From: a virus
DNA: 25,265 nucleotides
Strand: one strand, 5' to 3'
Virus record (IMG/VR): IMGVR_UViG_3300031746_001596
Location: 1-25,265 of that record
The notes under the pieces: model-generated
What the model saw: only the letters and a program-made list of their open reading frames with translations
Database searches by the model: none
What the model was told of the DNA's origin: nothing
Shown here: positions 1-6,999 of the stretch, in pieces
Layout: each line of letters starts with the position of its first letter
Position numbering within the stretch: position 1 is the first letter of the stretch
Made by a program: the position numbers and the translations under genes

Positions 1-165
1 CCATGTCAGGTTGTGTTCCATCGTCTCCCAGACCAGCTCTATACCGTCCCCGACTTTGATAAAATAGTGGGGTTTCTCTGCCTCTACGATTCTCAGCAGG
101 GCGTGATACTTCTCATAGTTGGCTGTTGTACCGTTGTGGAGGTCAGAGCAAGCGATAATCCTCAT
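1..165 (-). CDS. Calcineurin-like metallophosphoesterase, N-terminal fragment (runs off left edge)
   Basis: The first 55 codons are visible; the gene continues past position 1. The protein opens MRIIACSDLHNG and, about 30 residues on, has KVGDGIE. A D-x-H motif after the first strand and a GD motif after the second are the metal-binding signatures of the calcineurin-like phosphoesterase fold, which hydrolyses phosphomono- or diesters with a two-metal centre. The ATG lies 5 bases past the stop of the upstream membrane-protein gene, with a GGGGGA stretch and AGTAGG in front, so it is the last gene seen in the late operon. The substrate cannot be told: phage members include phosphatases and nucleases. 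The missing C-terminal part holds the remaining histidine ligands, so activity is unproven. Confidence 0.75.
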   Translation of the reverse strand, partial: MRIIACSDLHNGTTANYEKYHALLRIVEAEKPHYFIKVGDGIELVWETMEHNLTW

Positions 166-170
166 CCTAC

Positions 171-368
171 TTATTCCCCCTTACTGAACAAATAAGCAGT
201 TACGAAGCCTATGGCATTAGAGATTGCACCGGCCGCAAGATAGGCCAACTTCTCCAGTCCTGACGAATCGGCCTTCCATGCAAACAGGCAGACCACGAAG
301 CCGAATATCACGAAGGCAAAAGGAACGATGATAAAAGCGACTCTTGTTGCACCTGGCTTCTTTTCCAC
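171..368 (-). CDS. Small two-helix membrane protein, candidate holin/antiholin
   Basis: This 65-residue protein has two strongly hydrophobic stretches, roughly residues 9-29 and 40-60, separated by a short charged turn (KADSSGLEK), and ends in a charged SKGE. It has no recognised catalytic motif. The start is GTG with GGAGG four bases upstream. It sits between another small membrane protein and a metallophosphoesterase at the end of the structural operon, where phages usually carry lysis genes. Size, topology and position suggest a class II holin or a holin partner, but no lysin is visible beside it in this window. The holin role is inferred from position and topology only; another inner-membrane function is possible. 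Confidence 0.6.
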   Translation of the reverse strand: MEKKPGATRVAFIIVPFAFVIFGFVVCLFAWKADSSGLEKLAYLAAGAISNAIGFVTAYLFSKGE

Positions 369-379
369 GATGCCTCCCT

Positions 380-625
380 CTACGTATGATGCCCGTTTAA
401 TCTCGAAACAAGTGTAATCAATTCCTGAAGTGCCTTCGTGTTTTCTTCACGAGTTTGGGTATCCCGTTCCAATAAGGTAGCCAACCGCTGTTCCATGCTT
501 CCACAGAGTCCCGCATATCGTTCTTCGCTGGCCTTGCGGTCTATCCGATAAAGTGCGAATATGATAACCCCGAAAACAGCACCAATCCCCATACTGGCTA
601 CAGCGGATATGAAATCTGTGTTCAT
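380..625 (-). CDS. Single-TM holin-like protein (BhlA/UviB-type layout)
   Basis: The 81-residue product has one hydrophobic helix (about residues 9-27, GIGAVFGVIIFALY) followed by a long charged, predicted coiled-coil tail (EERYAG...LATLLERDTQTREENTKALQELI). This layout, one N-terminal transmembrane helix plus a cytoplasmic coiled coil, is that of BhlA/UviB-like phage holins. AAAGGG lies 7 bases before the ATG. It precedes a second small membrane gene, so the two may form a holin pair. I recognise the architecture, not a specific homologue. The alternative is a membrane anchor for the adjacent coiled-coil protein. Confidence 0.6.
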   Translation of the reverse strand: MNTDFISAVASMGIGAVFGVIIFALYRIDRKASEERYAGLCGSMEQRLATLLERDTQTREENTKALQELITLVSRLNGHHT

Positions 626-642
626 TCAATCGCCCTTTCTTG

Positions 643-831
643 CTATGTGTCTTTCGGCGTTTTAACTTCCTTTGTCTCTGCCTCTATCTGCTCCTGTATC
701 TCTTTGACAGCTCCGTCCAATCTCAACACCTCTTGCATCACCTGTTGGCGTTCGTCAGCCAGGGCATTAGCTTTATTGACCTGCTGCTGAAGCTGCGCCT
801 GCTTTAGCTTGAGCCTCTCCTGTAAGTTCAT
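643..831 (-). CDS. Small coiled-coil protein of unknown function
   Basis: This 62-residue protein is almost entirely charged/heptad-like helix (residues 1-52: LQERLKLKQAQLQQQVNKAN, then EVLRLDGAVKEIQEQIEAE) with a short Lys/Thr tail. It has no signal peptide or membrane helix. Translation should be strong: AGGAGGG stands four bases before the ATG and is itself preceded by a run of six A. It lies between the large tail protein and the holin-like genes. A trimeric tail-fibre cap or a cytosolic partner of the downstream membrane protein are both possible; I cannot decide from the sequence. Confidence 0.65.
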   Translation of the reverse strand: MNLQERLKLKQAQLQQQVNKANALADERQQVMQEVLRLDGAVKEIQEQIEAETKEVKTPKDT

Positions 832-843
832 ATCCCTCCTTTT

Positions 844-3057
844 TTATTCCAGCTTTATAATTCTTTCTTCTAGTTTCATTATCTTATCTGCCAACTGATT
901 TATTGCACCAAGAGCTAGGCCAATCCCAGCTCCCATGCTGATAAAACTCCCATCAGGTGAAGCAACTTCCTTGGGTATGATTCCCTTTTCAAGGTCTGCT
1001 ATTAAAGCCAAGTCGTCTTTATCTGCAAAGGTAGTATGCGTCTTGTAGTAAAGTACATTTATATAGGCTGTCCCCCAGTAATCGCCTGAAGTTCCTAATG
1101 TGCCAGAATTAGCGACACCAGGCACTACAGTTGCTGTAGCGAGAACAATCGTGCAACTTCCATCGCCTGGCGAGATACATATCCCTACGTCAGATTCCAG
1201 CCTGAGATAACTACTATCCTGGTATAAGTCCCCCACAGTGGAACCAGATTTTAAAAAAAGCCACTTACCAGTAATCTCTACGCCGCTTGCGTTAAGTTTA
1301 ACCGCCCCCGCCCCTGCATAAATAGCCCCATTTGACCCTACATAGCACTGTATCGTGCCTGTCTTTGTGGCTCTCGTGGTCAGGGCATTGTTTGTCCCAT
1401 AGATATTGATTCCGTGCGCGGCGTCTATCTCAACCCCAGATTCGTCGTACCATGCCCCGCTAACCTGTGTGTATTGGTTTAGCTGAAGATACCCTGCCGA
1501 CAGACAGCTGACACTAAGTAGCCCATACCCTCCCGTTACCACTTGATCTAGCAGCACCAATCCCGAGGCATTCAGTGAGGCGGTGTTGACCCTCGAATAG
1601 GTTGTGCCGTTGGGCAGGTCGTCCAGGTCTTTAGGAGTGCATACAACCCATGCCCCGCCTGAGTACCGCTTTATCCGGCTGGGTGTGGTGTTGGTGTCAA
1701 TCCAGAGCTTTGTAGTGTCTCCGGGCGCTGTTGTGCCTCTTTCGATTTGCAATTCCTTTGTTGTGGGATTGTACCCTGCGCCATAATAAACCTGGTCATC
1801 TAACTTGAGTTGCCCACCGGTAAGGTGCAGTCCTTTAATCTTGGCGTAGACAGTCCCATCCACAATATCGTCAAGATATATGTCTTGCCCCTTTAAGGTC
1901 GTCCGTGCCAGGCTACTCCCCACATCGCTGTTGACCTCCAGGTCGGAGAGCAAACCCGCTACACTCAGCCACCCTCCGAAGCTGAACGTCATCCTGAAAG
2001 CGCCCTTGCGCCAATATCTTCTTATCGAGCCCAGATTCCCTACCCTGTTATCACCTTCCCGGGAGTCTGTGACCTTCACATAGTCGAATATCTCAGCCCC
2101 GCAGTTCATGGGCACCTCGGCAGACCCCATGTTGGCCTGCATCTGGTACTTGCTTATTACGGCAGTTGCTATGGCGGTTGCCTGAGCATTGCTGGCAAGG
2201 CTGGTCTGGATATAATTCCTCACCTCACGGAACGCTGTGATGCTATCTGCGTCCGTGTAATAGCCGGTGTACTGAGGGCTGTCAGCATCCCTGCTCTGCA
2301 CTACGACATAGTTCGGTATCACCAGCGCCTTGCGGTACGCTTTGGCAAAGAAGACGTGGCCACCCTCCAGTGTGTACTCGTAATCATAGGTCGTGCCCGT
2401 AGTGGTCGGTGACATGATGTGGTACTTGCCGTCAGCCTGGAACCGCCCCACGCACTTGGTATAGTCCAACAAGCGTCTTATCGCAGCCATGCGGCTTCCG
2501 CCAATGTAGATTCTGAAAGAATCTTTGGGCTGGTAGACATCTATCAGCGAGTCCTCGCTGTCCCAGACCACATCATAGGCCGGACAGTGGTTATAGCAGG
2601 CCAGGGTCGCAGCCAGGATCTCTCCGATAAGGGTTTTAACTGTCTTGGTATCGCTGGACGTGGGAATATAGGAATCGTTGGCCCTGTCTTCAGCGAGGAT
2701 ATCTGAAAGCCCGATAGCGGTAAGGACACAGACTAGACTACCTTCCTGACTATTTAGCGTCTGACCTACTACATATAGTGGTGCGGCATCCGAGGTTTCC
2801 TCCCCCGCGGGAGTCCTCATGCCGTAGGACAGCACGAGTTTGTAGCCTTTGAGGTCTAGGGCGGTGAGAGCGCCATCCGAGTTATTGAGGACTATCTCCG
2901 CTTTCTGCTGATATGGTTGCTCGGTGTGGTCTAAATCCTTAATCTGTGTCAGGTCGTAGGTATAGGTCGTTGCCCCATGAGTCAGCGTAGCCTTCAGGAC
3001 AGCAATATAGGAGTTTGCCTGCTGCCTGGCTGTCAGTGTACTCGTGAGTGTTCTCAT
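844..3057 (-). CDS. Large tail hub/fibre protein
   Basis: The 737-residue protein is beta-rich. The first ~390 residues (ATLTHGATTYTYDLTQIKDL..., EIVLNNSDGALTALDLKGYK..., then a part with RRLLDYTKCVGRFQADGKYH) look like a tail-hub/baseplate domain. After residue ~390 come Gly/Ser/Thr-rich strand segments typical of fibre shafts (YLDDIVDGTVYAKIKGLHL, LKLDDQVYYGAGYNP). The C-terminus has KTHTTFADKDDLALI and ends in a coiled coil (INQLADKIMKLEERIIKLE), a layout common in trimeric phage fibres, where a C-terminal helix drives trimerisation. I see no S74 chaperone protease motif. The ATG abuts the stop of the upstream gene. The role is inferred as adsorption device or baseplate; the exact type is unknown. 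Confidence 0.72.
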   Translation of the reverse strand: MRTLTSTLTARQQANSYIAVLKATLTHGATTYTYDLTQIKDLDHTEQPYQQKAEIVLNNSDGALTALDLKGYKLVLSYGMRTPAGEETSDAAPLYVVGQTLNSQEGSLVCVLTAIGLSDILAEDRANDSYIPTSSDTKTVKTLIGEILAATLACYNHCPAYDVVWDSEDSLIDVYQPKDSFRIYIGGSRMAAIRRLLDYTKCVGRFQADGKYHIMSPTTTGTTYDYEYTLEGGHVFFAKAYRKALVIPNYVVVQSRDADSPQYTGYYTDADSITAFREVRNYIQTSLASNAQATAIATAVISKYQMQANMGSAEVPMNCGAEIFDYVKVTDSREGDNRVGNLGSIRRYWRKGAFRMTFSFGGWLSVAGLLSDLEVNSDVGSSLARTTLKGQDIYLDDIVDGTVYAKIKGLHLTGGQLKLDDQVYYGAGYNPTTKELQIERGTTAPGDTTKLWIDTNTTPSRIKRYSGGAWVVCTPKDLDDLPNGTTYSRVNTASLNASGLVLLDQVVTGGYGLLSVSCLSAGYLQLNQYTQVSGAWYDESGVEIDAAHGINIYGTNNALTTRATKTGTIQCYVGSNGAIYAGAGAVKLNASGVEITGKWLFLKSGSTVGDLYQDSSYLRLESDVGICISPGDGSCTIVLATATVVPGVANSGTLGTSGDYWGTAYINVLYYKTHTTFADKDDLALIADLEKGIIPKEVASPDGSFISMGAGIGLALGAINQLADKIMKLEERIIKLE

Positions 3058-3363
3058 CTACATCACCTTGACGCTAAATGGGTAATTGGTGTTCTTGGCG
3101 CTCCCTCCGGAGCCATCGGTCAGCTTTGCCAGCCCTTGCCATTCCCCGTGAGGGTCTTCTGGTAGAATGTTATAGGTGACCTGGTACGTCCCGGTCGCGG
3201 TCTTCGTCATCGCCTCTGCATTTAGTTTCTTTGCAGCCGCCGAGTCAGTAAGAGTGCAAACCACAGCCGTGCAATCCTCCAGGACTCCTGCATCGCTATA
3301 CGAGTAGGCAAGAATCCGAATCGTGTCATCCTCGATAAAAACGCTAACAGGCTCTATCGACAT
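3058..3363 (-). CDS. Small Ig-like/beta-sandwich phage structural protein
   Basis: This 101-residue protein has alternating strand-like segments (VSVFIEDDTIRILAYSY, AVVCTLTDS, GTYQVTYNIL, GEWQGLAKLTD, YPFSVKVM) with an acidic turn between, the look of a single Ig-like or baseplate-upper-protein domain. The phrase GTYQVTYNILPEDPHGEW resembles the domains that measure material properties in BppU-like or bacterial Ig-like proteins. GAGGTGAG precedes the ATG. It lies between the proline-rich repeat protein and the tail hub, and its stop touches the start of the hub gene, so the two are probably translated together. No catalytic motif is seen. Confidence 0.6.
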   Translation of the reverse strand: MSIEPVSVFIEDDTIRILAYSYSDAGVLEDCTAVVCTLTDSAAAKKLNAEAMTKTATGTYQVTYNILPEDPHGEWQGLAKLTDGSGGSAKNTNYPFSVKVM

Positions 3364-3371
3364 TGCTCACC

Positions 3372-4433
3372 TCACTTCCACAGGATAATCTTCACATGGC
3401 GGTACTTAGCCACAATAACCCTGGCCAACCTGTTCTTAGAGACGGCAGCTATCCCCTGACGGTATTTGGTTGTAATCACTTCTCCGAGACGATTCCTTGC
3501 CGTGATAATCTGACCTGCACGGTACTTTACCGTGATAACGTAAAAGTCGTGAAATTTCCCATCCCAGTACCCAGGGATTCCCATAATCTGTTTCTGCTGT
3601 GGCAGATGTGGTATGTATTGGAAAAAACGTAATACGGCATAGAGCCTGGTATCCCGATTGCCCACAGGCGGGTTATCAGTTGGGGCTGACAAGGGCGCCC
3701 ACTTTGTCGGCTGCCCTGGCGGCCTTTCCAGAACACCACGCAAAGCGGCATACAGCCTAGTTACGAGGTTACCAACGGGAGGCTGGTCAACTGAATCAGG
3801 AGTCTGCTTTATCGGTTGTTTGGGTGGCTGGTATGGTATGTCTATGAAAGAGCGTATCGCTGTGTATAGCCTGGTCGCCAGATTGCTGACAGGCGGAGGC
3901 TGGTCAACTGACTCTGGCGTCCCTTTCTTCGGCTGCGCAGACGGCCATTCCGCAGCGGCACGCAAGGAAGCGTAGAGCCGACTAGCCAAGCCGACAACAG
4001 GAGGCTGGTCAACTGACTCTGGCGTCTGCTTCGTTCTCTTTTGCTGCAGGAACTGTATGTCCCAGGCGGAGCGCAGGGCAGCATAGAGTCTGGTCGCCAG
4101 ATTGCCAACAGGAGGCTGGTCAACTTGCTCAGTTCTTGGTAGCTTTGCCTGCCTCTGTTGTTGCGACGGTATGTCCCAGACGGAGCGTAAGGCAGCGTAT
4201 AACCTAGTGACTAGGCTGCCAATAGGCGGATTGTCTACTGGAGGAACTGCCTCAGCCGAGGCAGGTGTGCGTTTTGTTGGCTGCCTCGGCTGAATAGATG
4301 GCAAGTCCAGAACAGTACGCAACAAGGCATATAGCCTGGTCGCTAGATTACCCACGGGCGGGGGGTCCACCGAGTCGGGTACTTTCTTTGTCGGTTGACT
4401 CGGGTGAGGAGGCGGTATTCTCCAAATGGGCAT
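3372..4433 (-). CDS. Proline-rich helix-repeat protein with basic 10-residue-repeat tail
   Basis: I do not recognise this 353-residue protein. Residues ~12-275 contain seven imperfect repeats of about 36-43 residues. Each repeat is a Pro/Gln/Lys linker ending near TPESVDQPPVGN followed by an amphipathic helix, LATRLYAALRSAWDIP. After a linker (IPGYWDGKFHDFYV), residues 303-353 hold five copies of a 10-residue unit with alternating KYR and RNR/KNR openings (KYRAGQIITA, RNRLGEVITT, KYRQGIAAVS...). There is no signal peptide or membrane helix. It starts nine bases after the upstream stop. The low-complexity design suggests an extended virion component or a multivalent binding protein. Repeat copy number may vary between strains or be affected by assembly. 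Confidence 0.7.
   Translation of the reverse strand: MPIWRIPPPHPSQPTKKVPDSVDPPPVGNLATRLYALLRTVLDLPSIQPRQPTKRTPASAEAVPPVDNPPIGSLVTRLYAALRSVWDIPSQQQRQAKLPRTEQVDQPPVGNLATRLYAALRSAWDIQFLQQKRTKQTPESVDQPPVVGLASRLYASLRAAAEWPSAQPKKGTPESVDQPPPVSNLATRLYTAIRSFIDIPYQPPKQPIKQTPDSVDQPPVGNLVTRLYAALRGVLERPPGQPTKWAPLSAPTDNPPVGNRDTRLYAVLRFFQYIPHLPQQKQIMGIPGYWDGKFHDFYVITVKYRAGQIITARNRLGEVITTKYRQGIAAVSKNRLARVIVAKYRHVKIILWK
3375..3527 (-). repeat. Five tandem 30-bp repeats encoding a 10-residue basic motif
   Basis: Five consecutive 10-residue units (starting KYRAGQ, RNRLGE, KYRQGI, KNRLAR, KYRHVK) end the proline-rich repeat protein. Position 2 alternates Tyr/Asn, giving a 20-residue higher-order period. At each unit a hydrophobic pair (II, VI, AA, VI, II) falls at positions 7-8. 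The DNA repeats are diverged but in phase. Confidence 0.8.
3600..4400 (-). repeat. Seven imperfect tandem repeats of about 110-130 bp
   Basis: On the plus strand the array is visible as recurring blocks such as ggaggctggtcaactga and gcatagagtctggtcgcc. It encodes the Pro-rich linker plus RLYAALR helix unit. Linker lengths differ between copies while the helix core is nearly constant, so indels accumulate in the linker and selection holds the helix. Confidence 0.8.
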
Positions 4434-4441
4434 CCGAACTC

Positions 4442-4942
4442 CTAATAGATTTCTTCAAAATCTATTGTGACGTTCCACCCTGTTAGAGTGCCAGGGTCGG
4501 CTATGAATCGCACCACAAAGGCTACCGCACCTGTGACGAAGATTTTCTCCGACGGTGTTGGAATCCAGAGGTAGCCGTTCAGTGCGTTGAATGACGCAAC
4601 TACCATGTCAACATACGTTGGCGTTGCGTCTGCCGAGCCAGTGATTCCGCACTTGCCAGCAGCGAGCGTTCCCGCTATTCCTGCGATAGCGGAGGCAGCG
4701 CCGCCGTACATCACTGGTGAGGGTGTAACGGTAGCAACGGTCAAGTTGCCACCAGTCCTCATGGACAGTGCAGCCCTCACCTGCGCTGATGTGGCGTTGG
4801 CATTTTGACTAATTTCCACCCTGTTGATTGCCAACACAGAGCCAGCCGCAGGCGGCGTGGCAACGGGGTAAATGCCCGCCAGGACATTGACCGCCGTTAT
4901 CATTGTTGCGTTGGCCGAGACGATTTGGTACGTCCTTCCCAT
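4442..4942 (-). CDS. Beta-rich phage structural protein of unknown role
   Basis: The 166-residue protein is rich in Ala, Thr, Val and Gly with regular strand-like segments: VLAINRVEISQNANATSAQVRAALSMRTGG, VTPSPVMYGGAAS, LWIPTPSEKIFVTGAVAFVVRFI, TGWNVTIDFEEIY. This is typical of capsid decoration or tail-associated jelly-roll proteins, but I cannot assign a family. The ribosome site is very strong: AAGGAGG eight bases before the ATG, preceded by two A7 tracts, which suggests a high copy number. It sits between the tandem-repeat protein and the proline-rich repeat protein in the tail region. Confidence 0.7.
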   Translation of the reverse strand: MGRTYQIVSANATMITAVNVLAGIYPVATPPAAGSVLAINRVEISQNANATSAQVRAALSMRTGGNLTVATVTPSPVMYGGAASAIAGIAGTLAAGKCGITGSADATPTYVDMVVASFNALNGYLWIPTPSEKIFVTGAVAFVVRFIADPGTLTGWNVTIDFEEIY

Positions 4943-4976
4943 GCTTTTGACCTCCTTTTTTTATTTTTTTACTGCG

Positions 4977-5654
4977 CTATTGAGAGAGTATATGAGGATA
5001 ATAAGAACCCTTTGGGAACCTTCCCCAATATACTCTATCATCCCATTCAACCCCATAAGGGACGTTTGATGGGCTTGAGAATGAGTTAGAAATGGTTGAA
5101 CTGAAACCTGTATGAAGATAGATTTTGGCCACGTTCTGGTCAGCACTTAATATATTTGTGCTATCCCAGGAAAGTCCAGTAATTACAGTTGACGGGCTTG
5201 AGAATGAGTTGGAGATGGTTGAACTAAAGCCAGTGTGGAGATAGATTTTGCTCGAGATATAATCACAACTTAACGCATTTATACCATTCCATGAGACATT
5301 AGTGCAACCGTTTGATGGGCTTGAGAATGAGTTGGATACAGTGGACGAGAAACCTGTGTGGAGATAGATTTTGGCCGAGTTCTGGTCAGCACTTAATATA
5401 TTTGTGCTATCCCAGGAAAGTCCACGAGGGGCGGTTGACGGGCCTGAGAATGAGTTAGAAATGGTTGAACTGAAACCTGTGTGAAGGTAGATTTTGGCCG
5501 AGTCAGCATCGGTACTCAGAACATTAGTTCCGTCCCAGGAGACCCCAGCTAGGCCAGTTGATGGGCTTGAGAATGAGTTAGAAATGGTCGAACTGAAACC
5601 TGTATGAAGGTAGATTTTATCCAAGCCGTCATCAGTGCTTAATACATTAGCCAT
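4977..5654 (-). CDS. Tandem-repeat protein, propeller-like 41-residue repeats
   Basis: The 225-residue product is five nearly identical 41-residue repeats, typified by TNVLSTDADSAKIYLHTGFS followed by STISNSFSSPST and GLSWDS, plus a divergent 20-residue tail (RVYWGRFPKGSYYPHILSQ). The first copy lacks its usual opening, so translation enters mid-repeat. The pattern of WDG/S-TN-hydrophobic-S-D then KIY recalls NHL/beta-propeller-like blades. The start ATG overlaps the stop of the glycosyltransferase gene by eight bases. Five or six blades could close a ring, but strand count is not provable here. Location among tail genes and beside glycan enzymes suggests a surface-exposed, perhaps carbohydrate-binding, virion protein; this is inference. 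Confidence 0.75.
   Translation of the reverse strand: MANVLSTDDGLDKIYLHTGFSSTISNSFSSPSTGLAGVSWDGTNVLSTDADSAKIYLHTGFSSTISNSFSGPSTAPRGLSWDSTNILSADQNSAKIYLHTGFSSTVSNSFSSPSNGCTNVSWNGINALSCDYISSKIYLHTGFSSTISNSFSSPSTVITGLSWDSTNILSADQNVAKIYLHTGFSSTISNSFSSPSNVPYGVEWDDRVYWGRFPKGSYYPHILSQ
4995..5654 (-). repeat. Five tandem 123-bp repeats with a recent 246-bp duplication
   Basis: The 123-bp unit encodes 41 residues and repeats in frame. Positions 5133-5178 and 5379-5424 are identical over 46 bp and lie exactly 246 bp (two units) apart, so a two-unit block was duplicated or converted. The segment encoding LHTGFSSTISNSFSSPS is nearly constant in all copies, while the flanks vary. Confidence 0.9.
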
Positions 5655-6999
5655 AGTTCACCATCAGGTCGTTGACTTCCTTAATGTCCAGACTCTTGAA
5701 ATGCTTGCACAACAGACCATAGTGGGTATAGAGTTTATAACCCAACTTCTGAGCCTGCTGTGAGAAGTAGAAGTCCTCGCTCAGAATCACCGTGCCATTG
5801 GCATGGTAAGTGAACGCAAACGGCCTATCCATCTTCTCATAGACCTCTCGTTTAACTAAGAACATCCCGCCTGTGATGACATCGGTTTCCTCAATCCCTT
5901 TGCCGAGATAAGGTCTATATTCTCCGTTCTCGGCGTATCTGTGTGCTACAGGCATGGGGAATCCTTGCCCCTTGTCATCTCTCTGCCACGCAAAGCACAA
6001 CGGAGAGATAATGTCTTTGTCTGCATTTAGCAGTTCTCTCAAGGTGTTCGGAGGCGGCACTATGTCGTTATCAATAAACAGCAGGTAATCGTAATAATCC
6101 TCAAGGAAGTCTTTGACACAGGTGTTGCGGGCATTGTCTAAGGGAGACAACCCCATCGGCATATTGAGATGAATCGCTACCTCTGGATCGTGTGTCCACT
6201 CAAGTATCCTGATTGCCAGTTCAGGGTGAATCCAGCCGTTGTTCGGTACGGCGATATAGACTCGGGGCTTCTGGTTGAGTTCCTTTTTCCACTTGCGTTT
6301 GAACAGGGAAAACACACTTGAGGAATACTTCCGTGAGTAGGCCACGTCATTGTGGAACAACTCTCTATAAGAAGCAGAGCCGTAGTGATAGATAAACGAT
6401 TTGCGGGCTATGACTGTTTTCCACCCGCCCAGCTTAATCCGCATACAGATGTCGTTATCCTCACCACCGCCCATCTTGAATTGCTCATCGAATAGACCTA
6501 TCTGGGTAAGTGCCTCCCGACTAAAGAGCATACATACCCCAGATACCTCATCACACCAACTGTAGTCTAAGCCCTCTCTGTTGTGGTCAACATGCTGGAG
6601 TCCTTGCGTTTCTGAGTATGTAGGGGCTACCAGACCAACCTTCTCATCCTGCTTAAAAGCCTTTAGCATCTCAGTCGTCCAGTTTGGCGTGGCAACTGTG
6701 TCCAGGTTCAAGACCATGATATACTCGCCCTTGGCCTCTGCGATGCCTCTGTTGACAGTCTTGGGGAATCCTAGAGCCGTCTCGTTGTATAGTATCGTGG
6801 CCTTGTACTGCTTCAGGAAGTCGAACTCGCCCTTGCCTACGCCATCGCAGACCAGGATAAACTCGTACTTCTCAGGTGTGTAGGCGATTATGCTGTCAAG
6901 ACAAACCCTGAGCAAGTCTGGCCTGAATCGGACAGGGATGATTATGCTAACTAAGCCTTCTTGCACAAAACCACCTTTATATCTGCTATTACATTCCAA
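5647..6999 (-). CDS. Two-domain GT-A glycosyltransferase (GT2 + second GT-A domain)
   Basis: The N-terminal half (residues ~15-235) is a GT2 family transferase: VSIIIPVRFRPDLLRVCLDS, the nucleotide-sugar segment VLNLDTVATPNW (98-101 as the DXD-like site), and GGGEDNDICMRIKLGGW. The C-terminal half (~246-440) is a second GT-A fold: RVYIAVPNNGW, FIDNDIVPPP with DND at 310-312, TGGMFLVKREVY, and SEDFYFSQQAQKLGY. It should transfer sugars from nucleotide donors in the cytoplasm; acceptors are unknown. The ATG used here overlaps the methyltransferase gene by 49 bases; a GTG at 6966 with AAAGGTGG four bases upstream is a credible alternative start and would keep both domains whole. It ends overlapping the repeat-protein start. 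Confidence 0.88.
   Translation of the reverse strand: MECNSRYKGGFVQEGLVSIIIPVRFRPDLLRVCLDSIIAYTPEKYEFILVCDGVGKGEFDFLKQYKATILYNETALGFPKTVNRGIAEAKGEYIMVLNLDTVATPNWTTEMLKAFKQDEKVGLVAPTYSETQGLQHVDHNREGLDYSWCDEVSGVCMLFSREALTQIGLFDEQFKMGGGEDNDICMRIKLGGWKTVIARKSFIYHYGSASYRELFHNDVAYSRKYSSSVFSLFKRKWKKELNQKPRVYIAVPNNGWIHPELAIRILEWTHDPEVAIHLNMPMGLSPLDNARNTCVKDFLEDYYDYLLFIDNDIVPPPNTLRELLNADKDIISPLCFAWQRDDKGQGFPMPVAHRYAENGEYRPYLGKGIEETDVITGGMFLVKREVYEKMDRPFAFTYHANGTVILSEDFYFSQQAQKLGYKLYTHYGLLCKHFKSLDIKEVNDLMVNYG

Noticed and set aside
3842-4123. Alternative minus-strand frame in the repeat array
   Set aside because: Tandem repeats stay open in several frames; the long frame has the conserved RLYAALR unit across all seven copies.
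4977-5654. CRISPR array
   Set aside because: Repeats are 123 bp, in frame and protein-coding with no short unique spacers.
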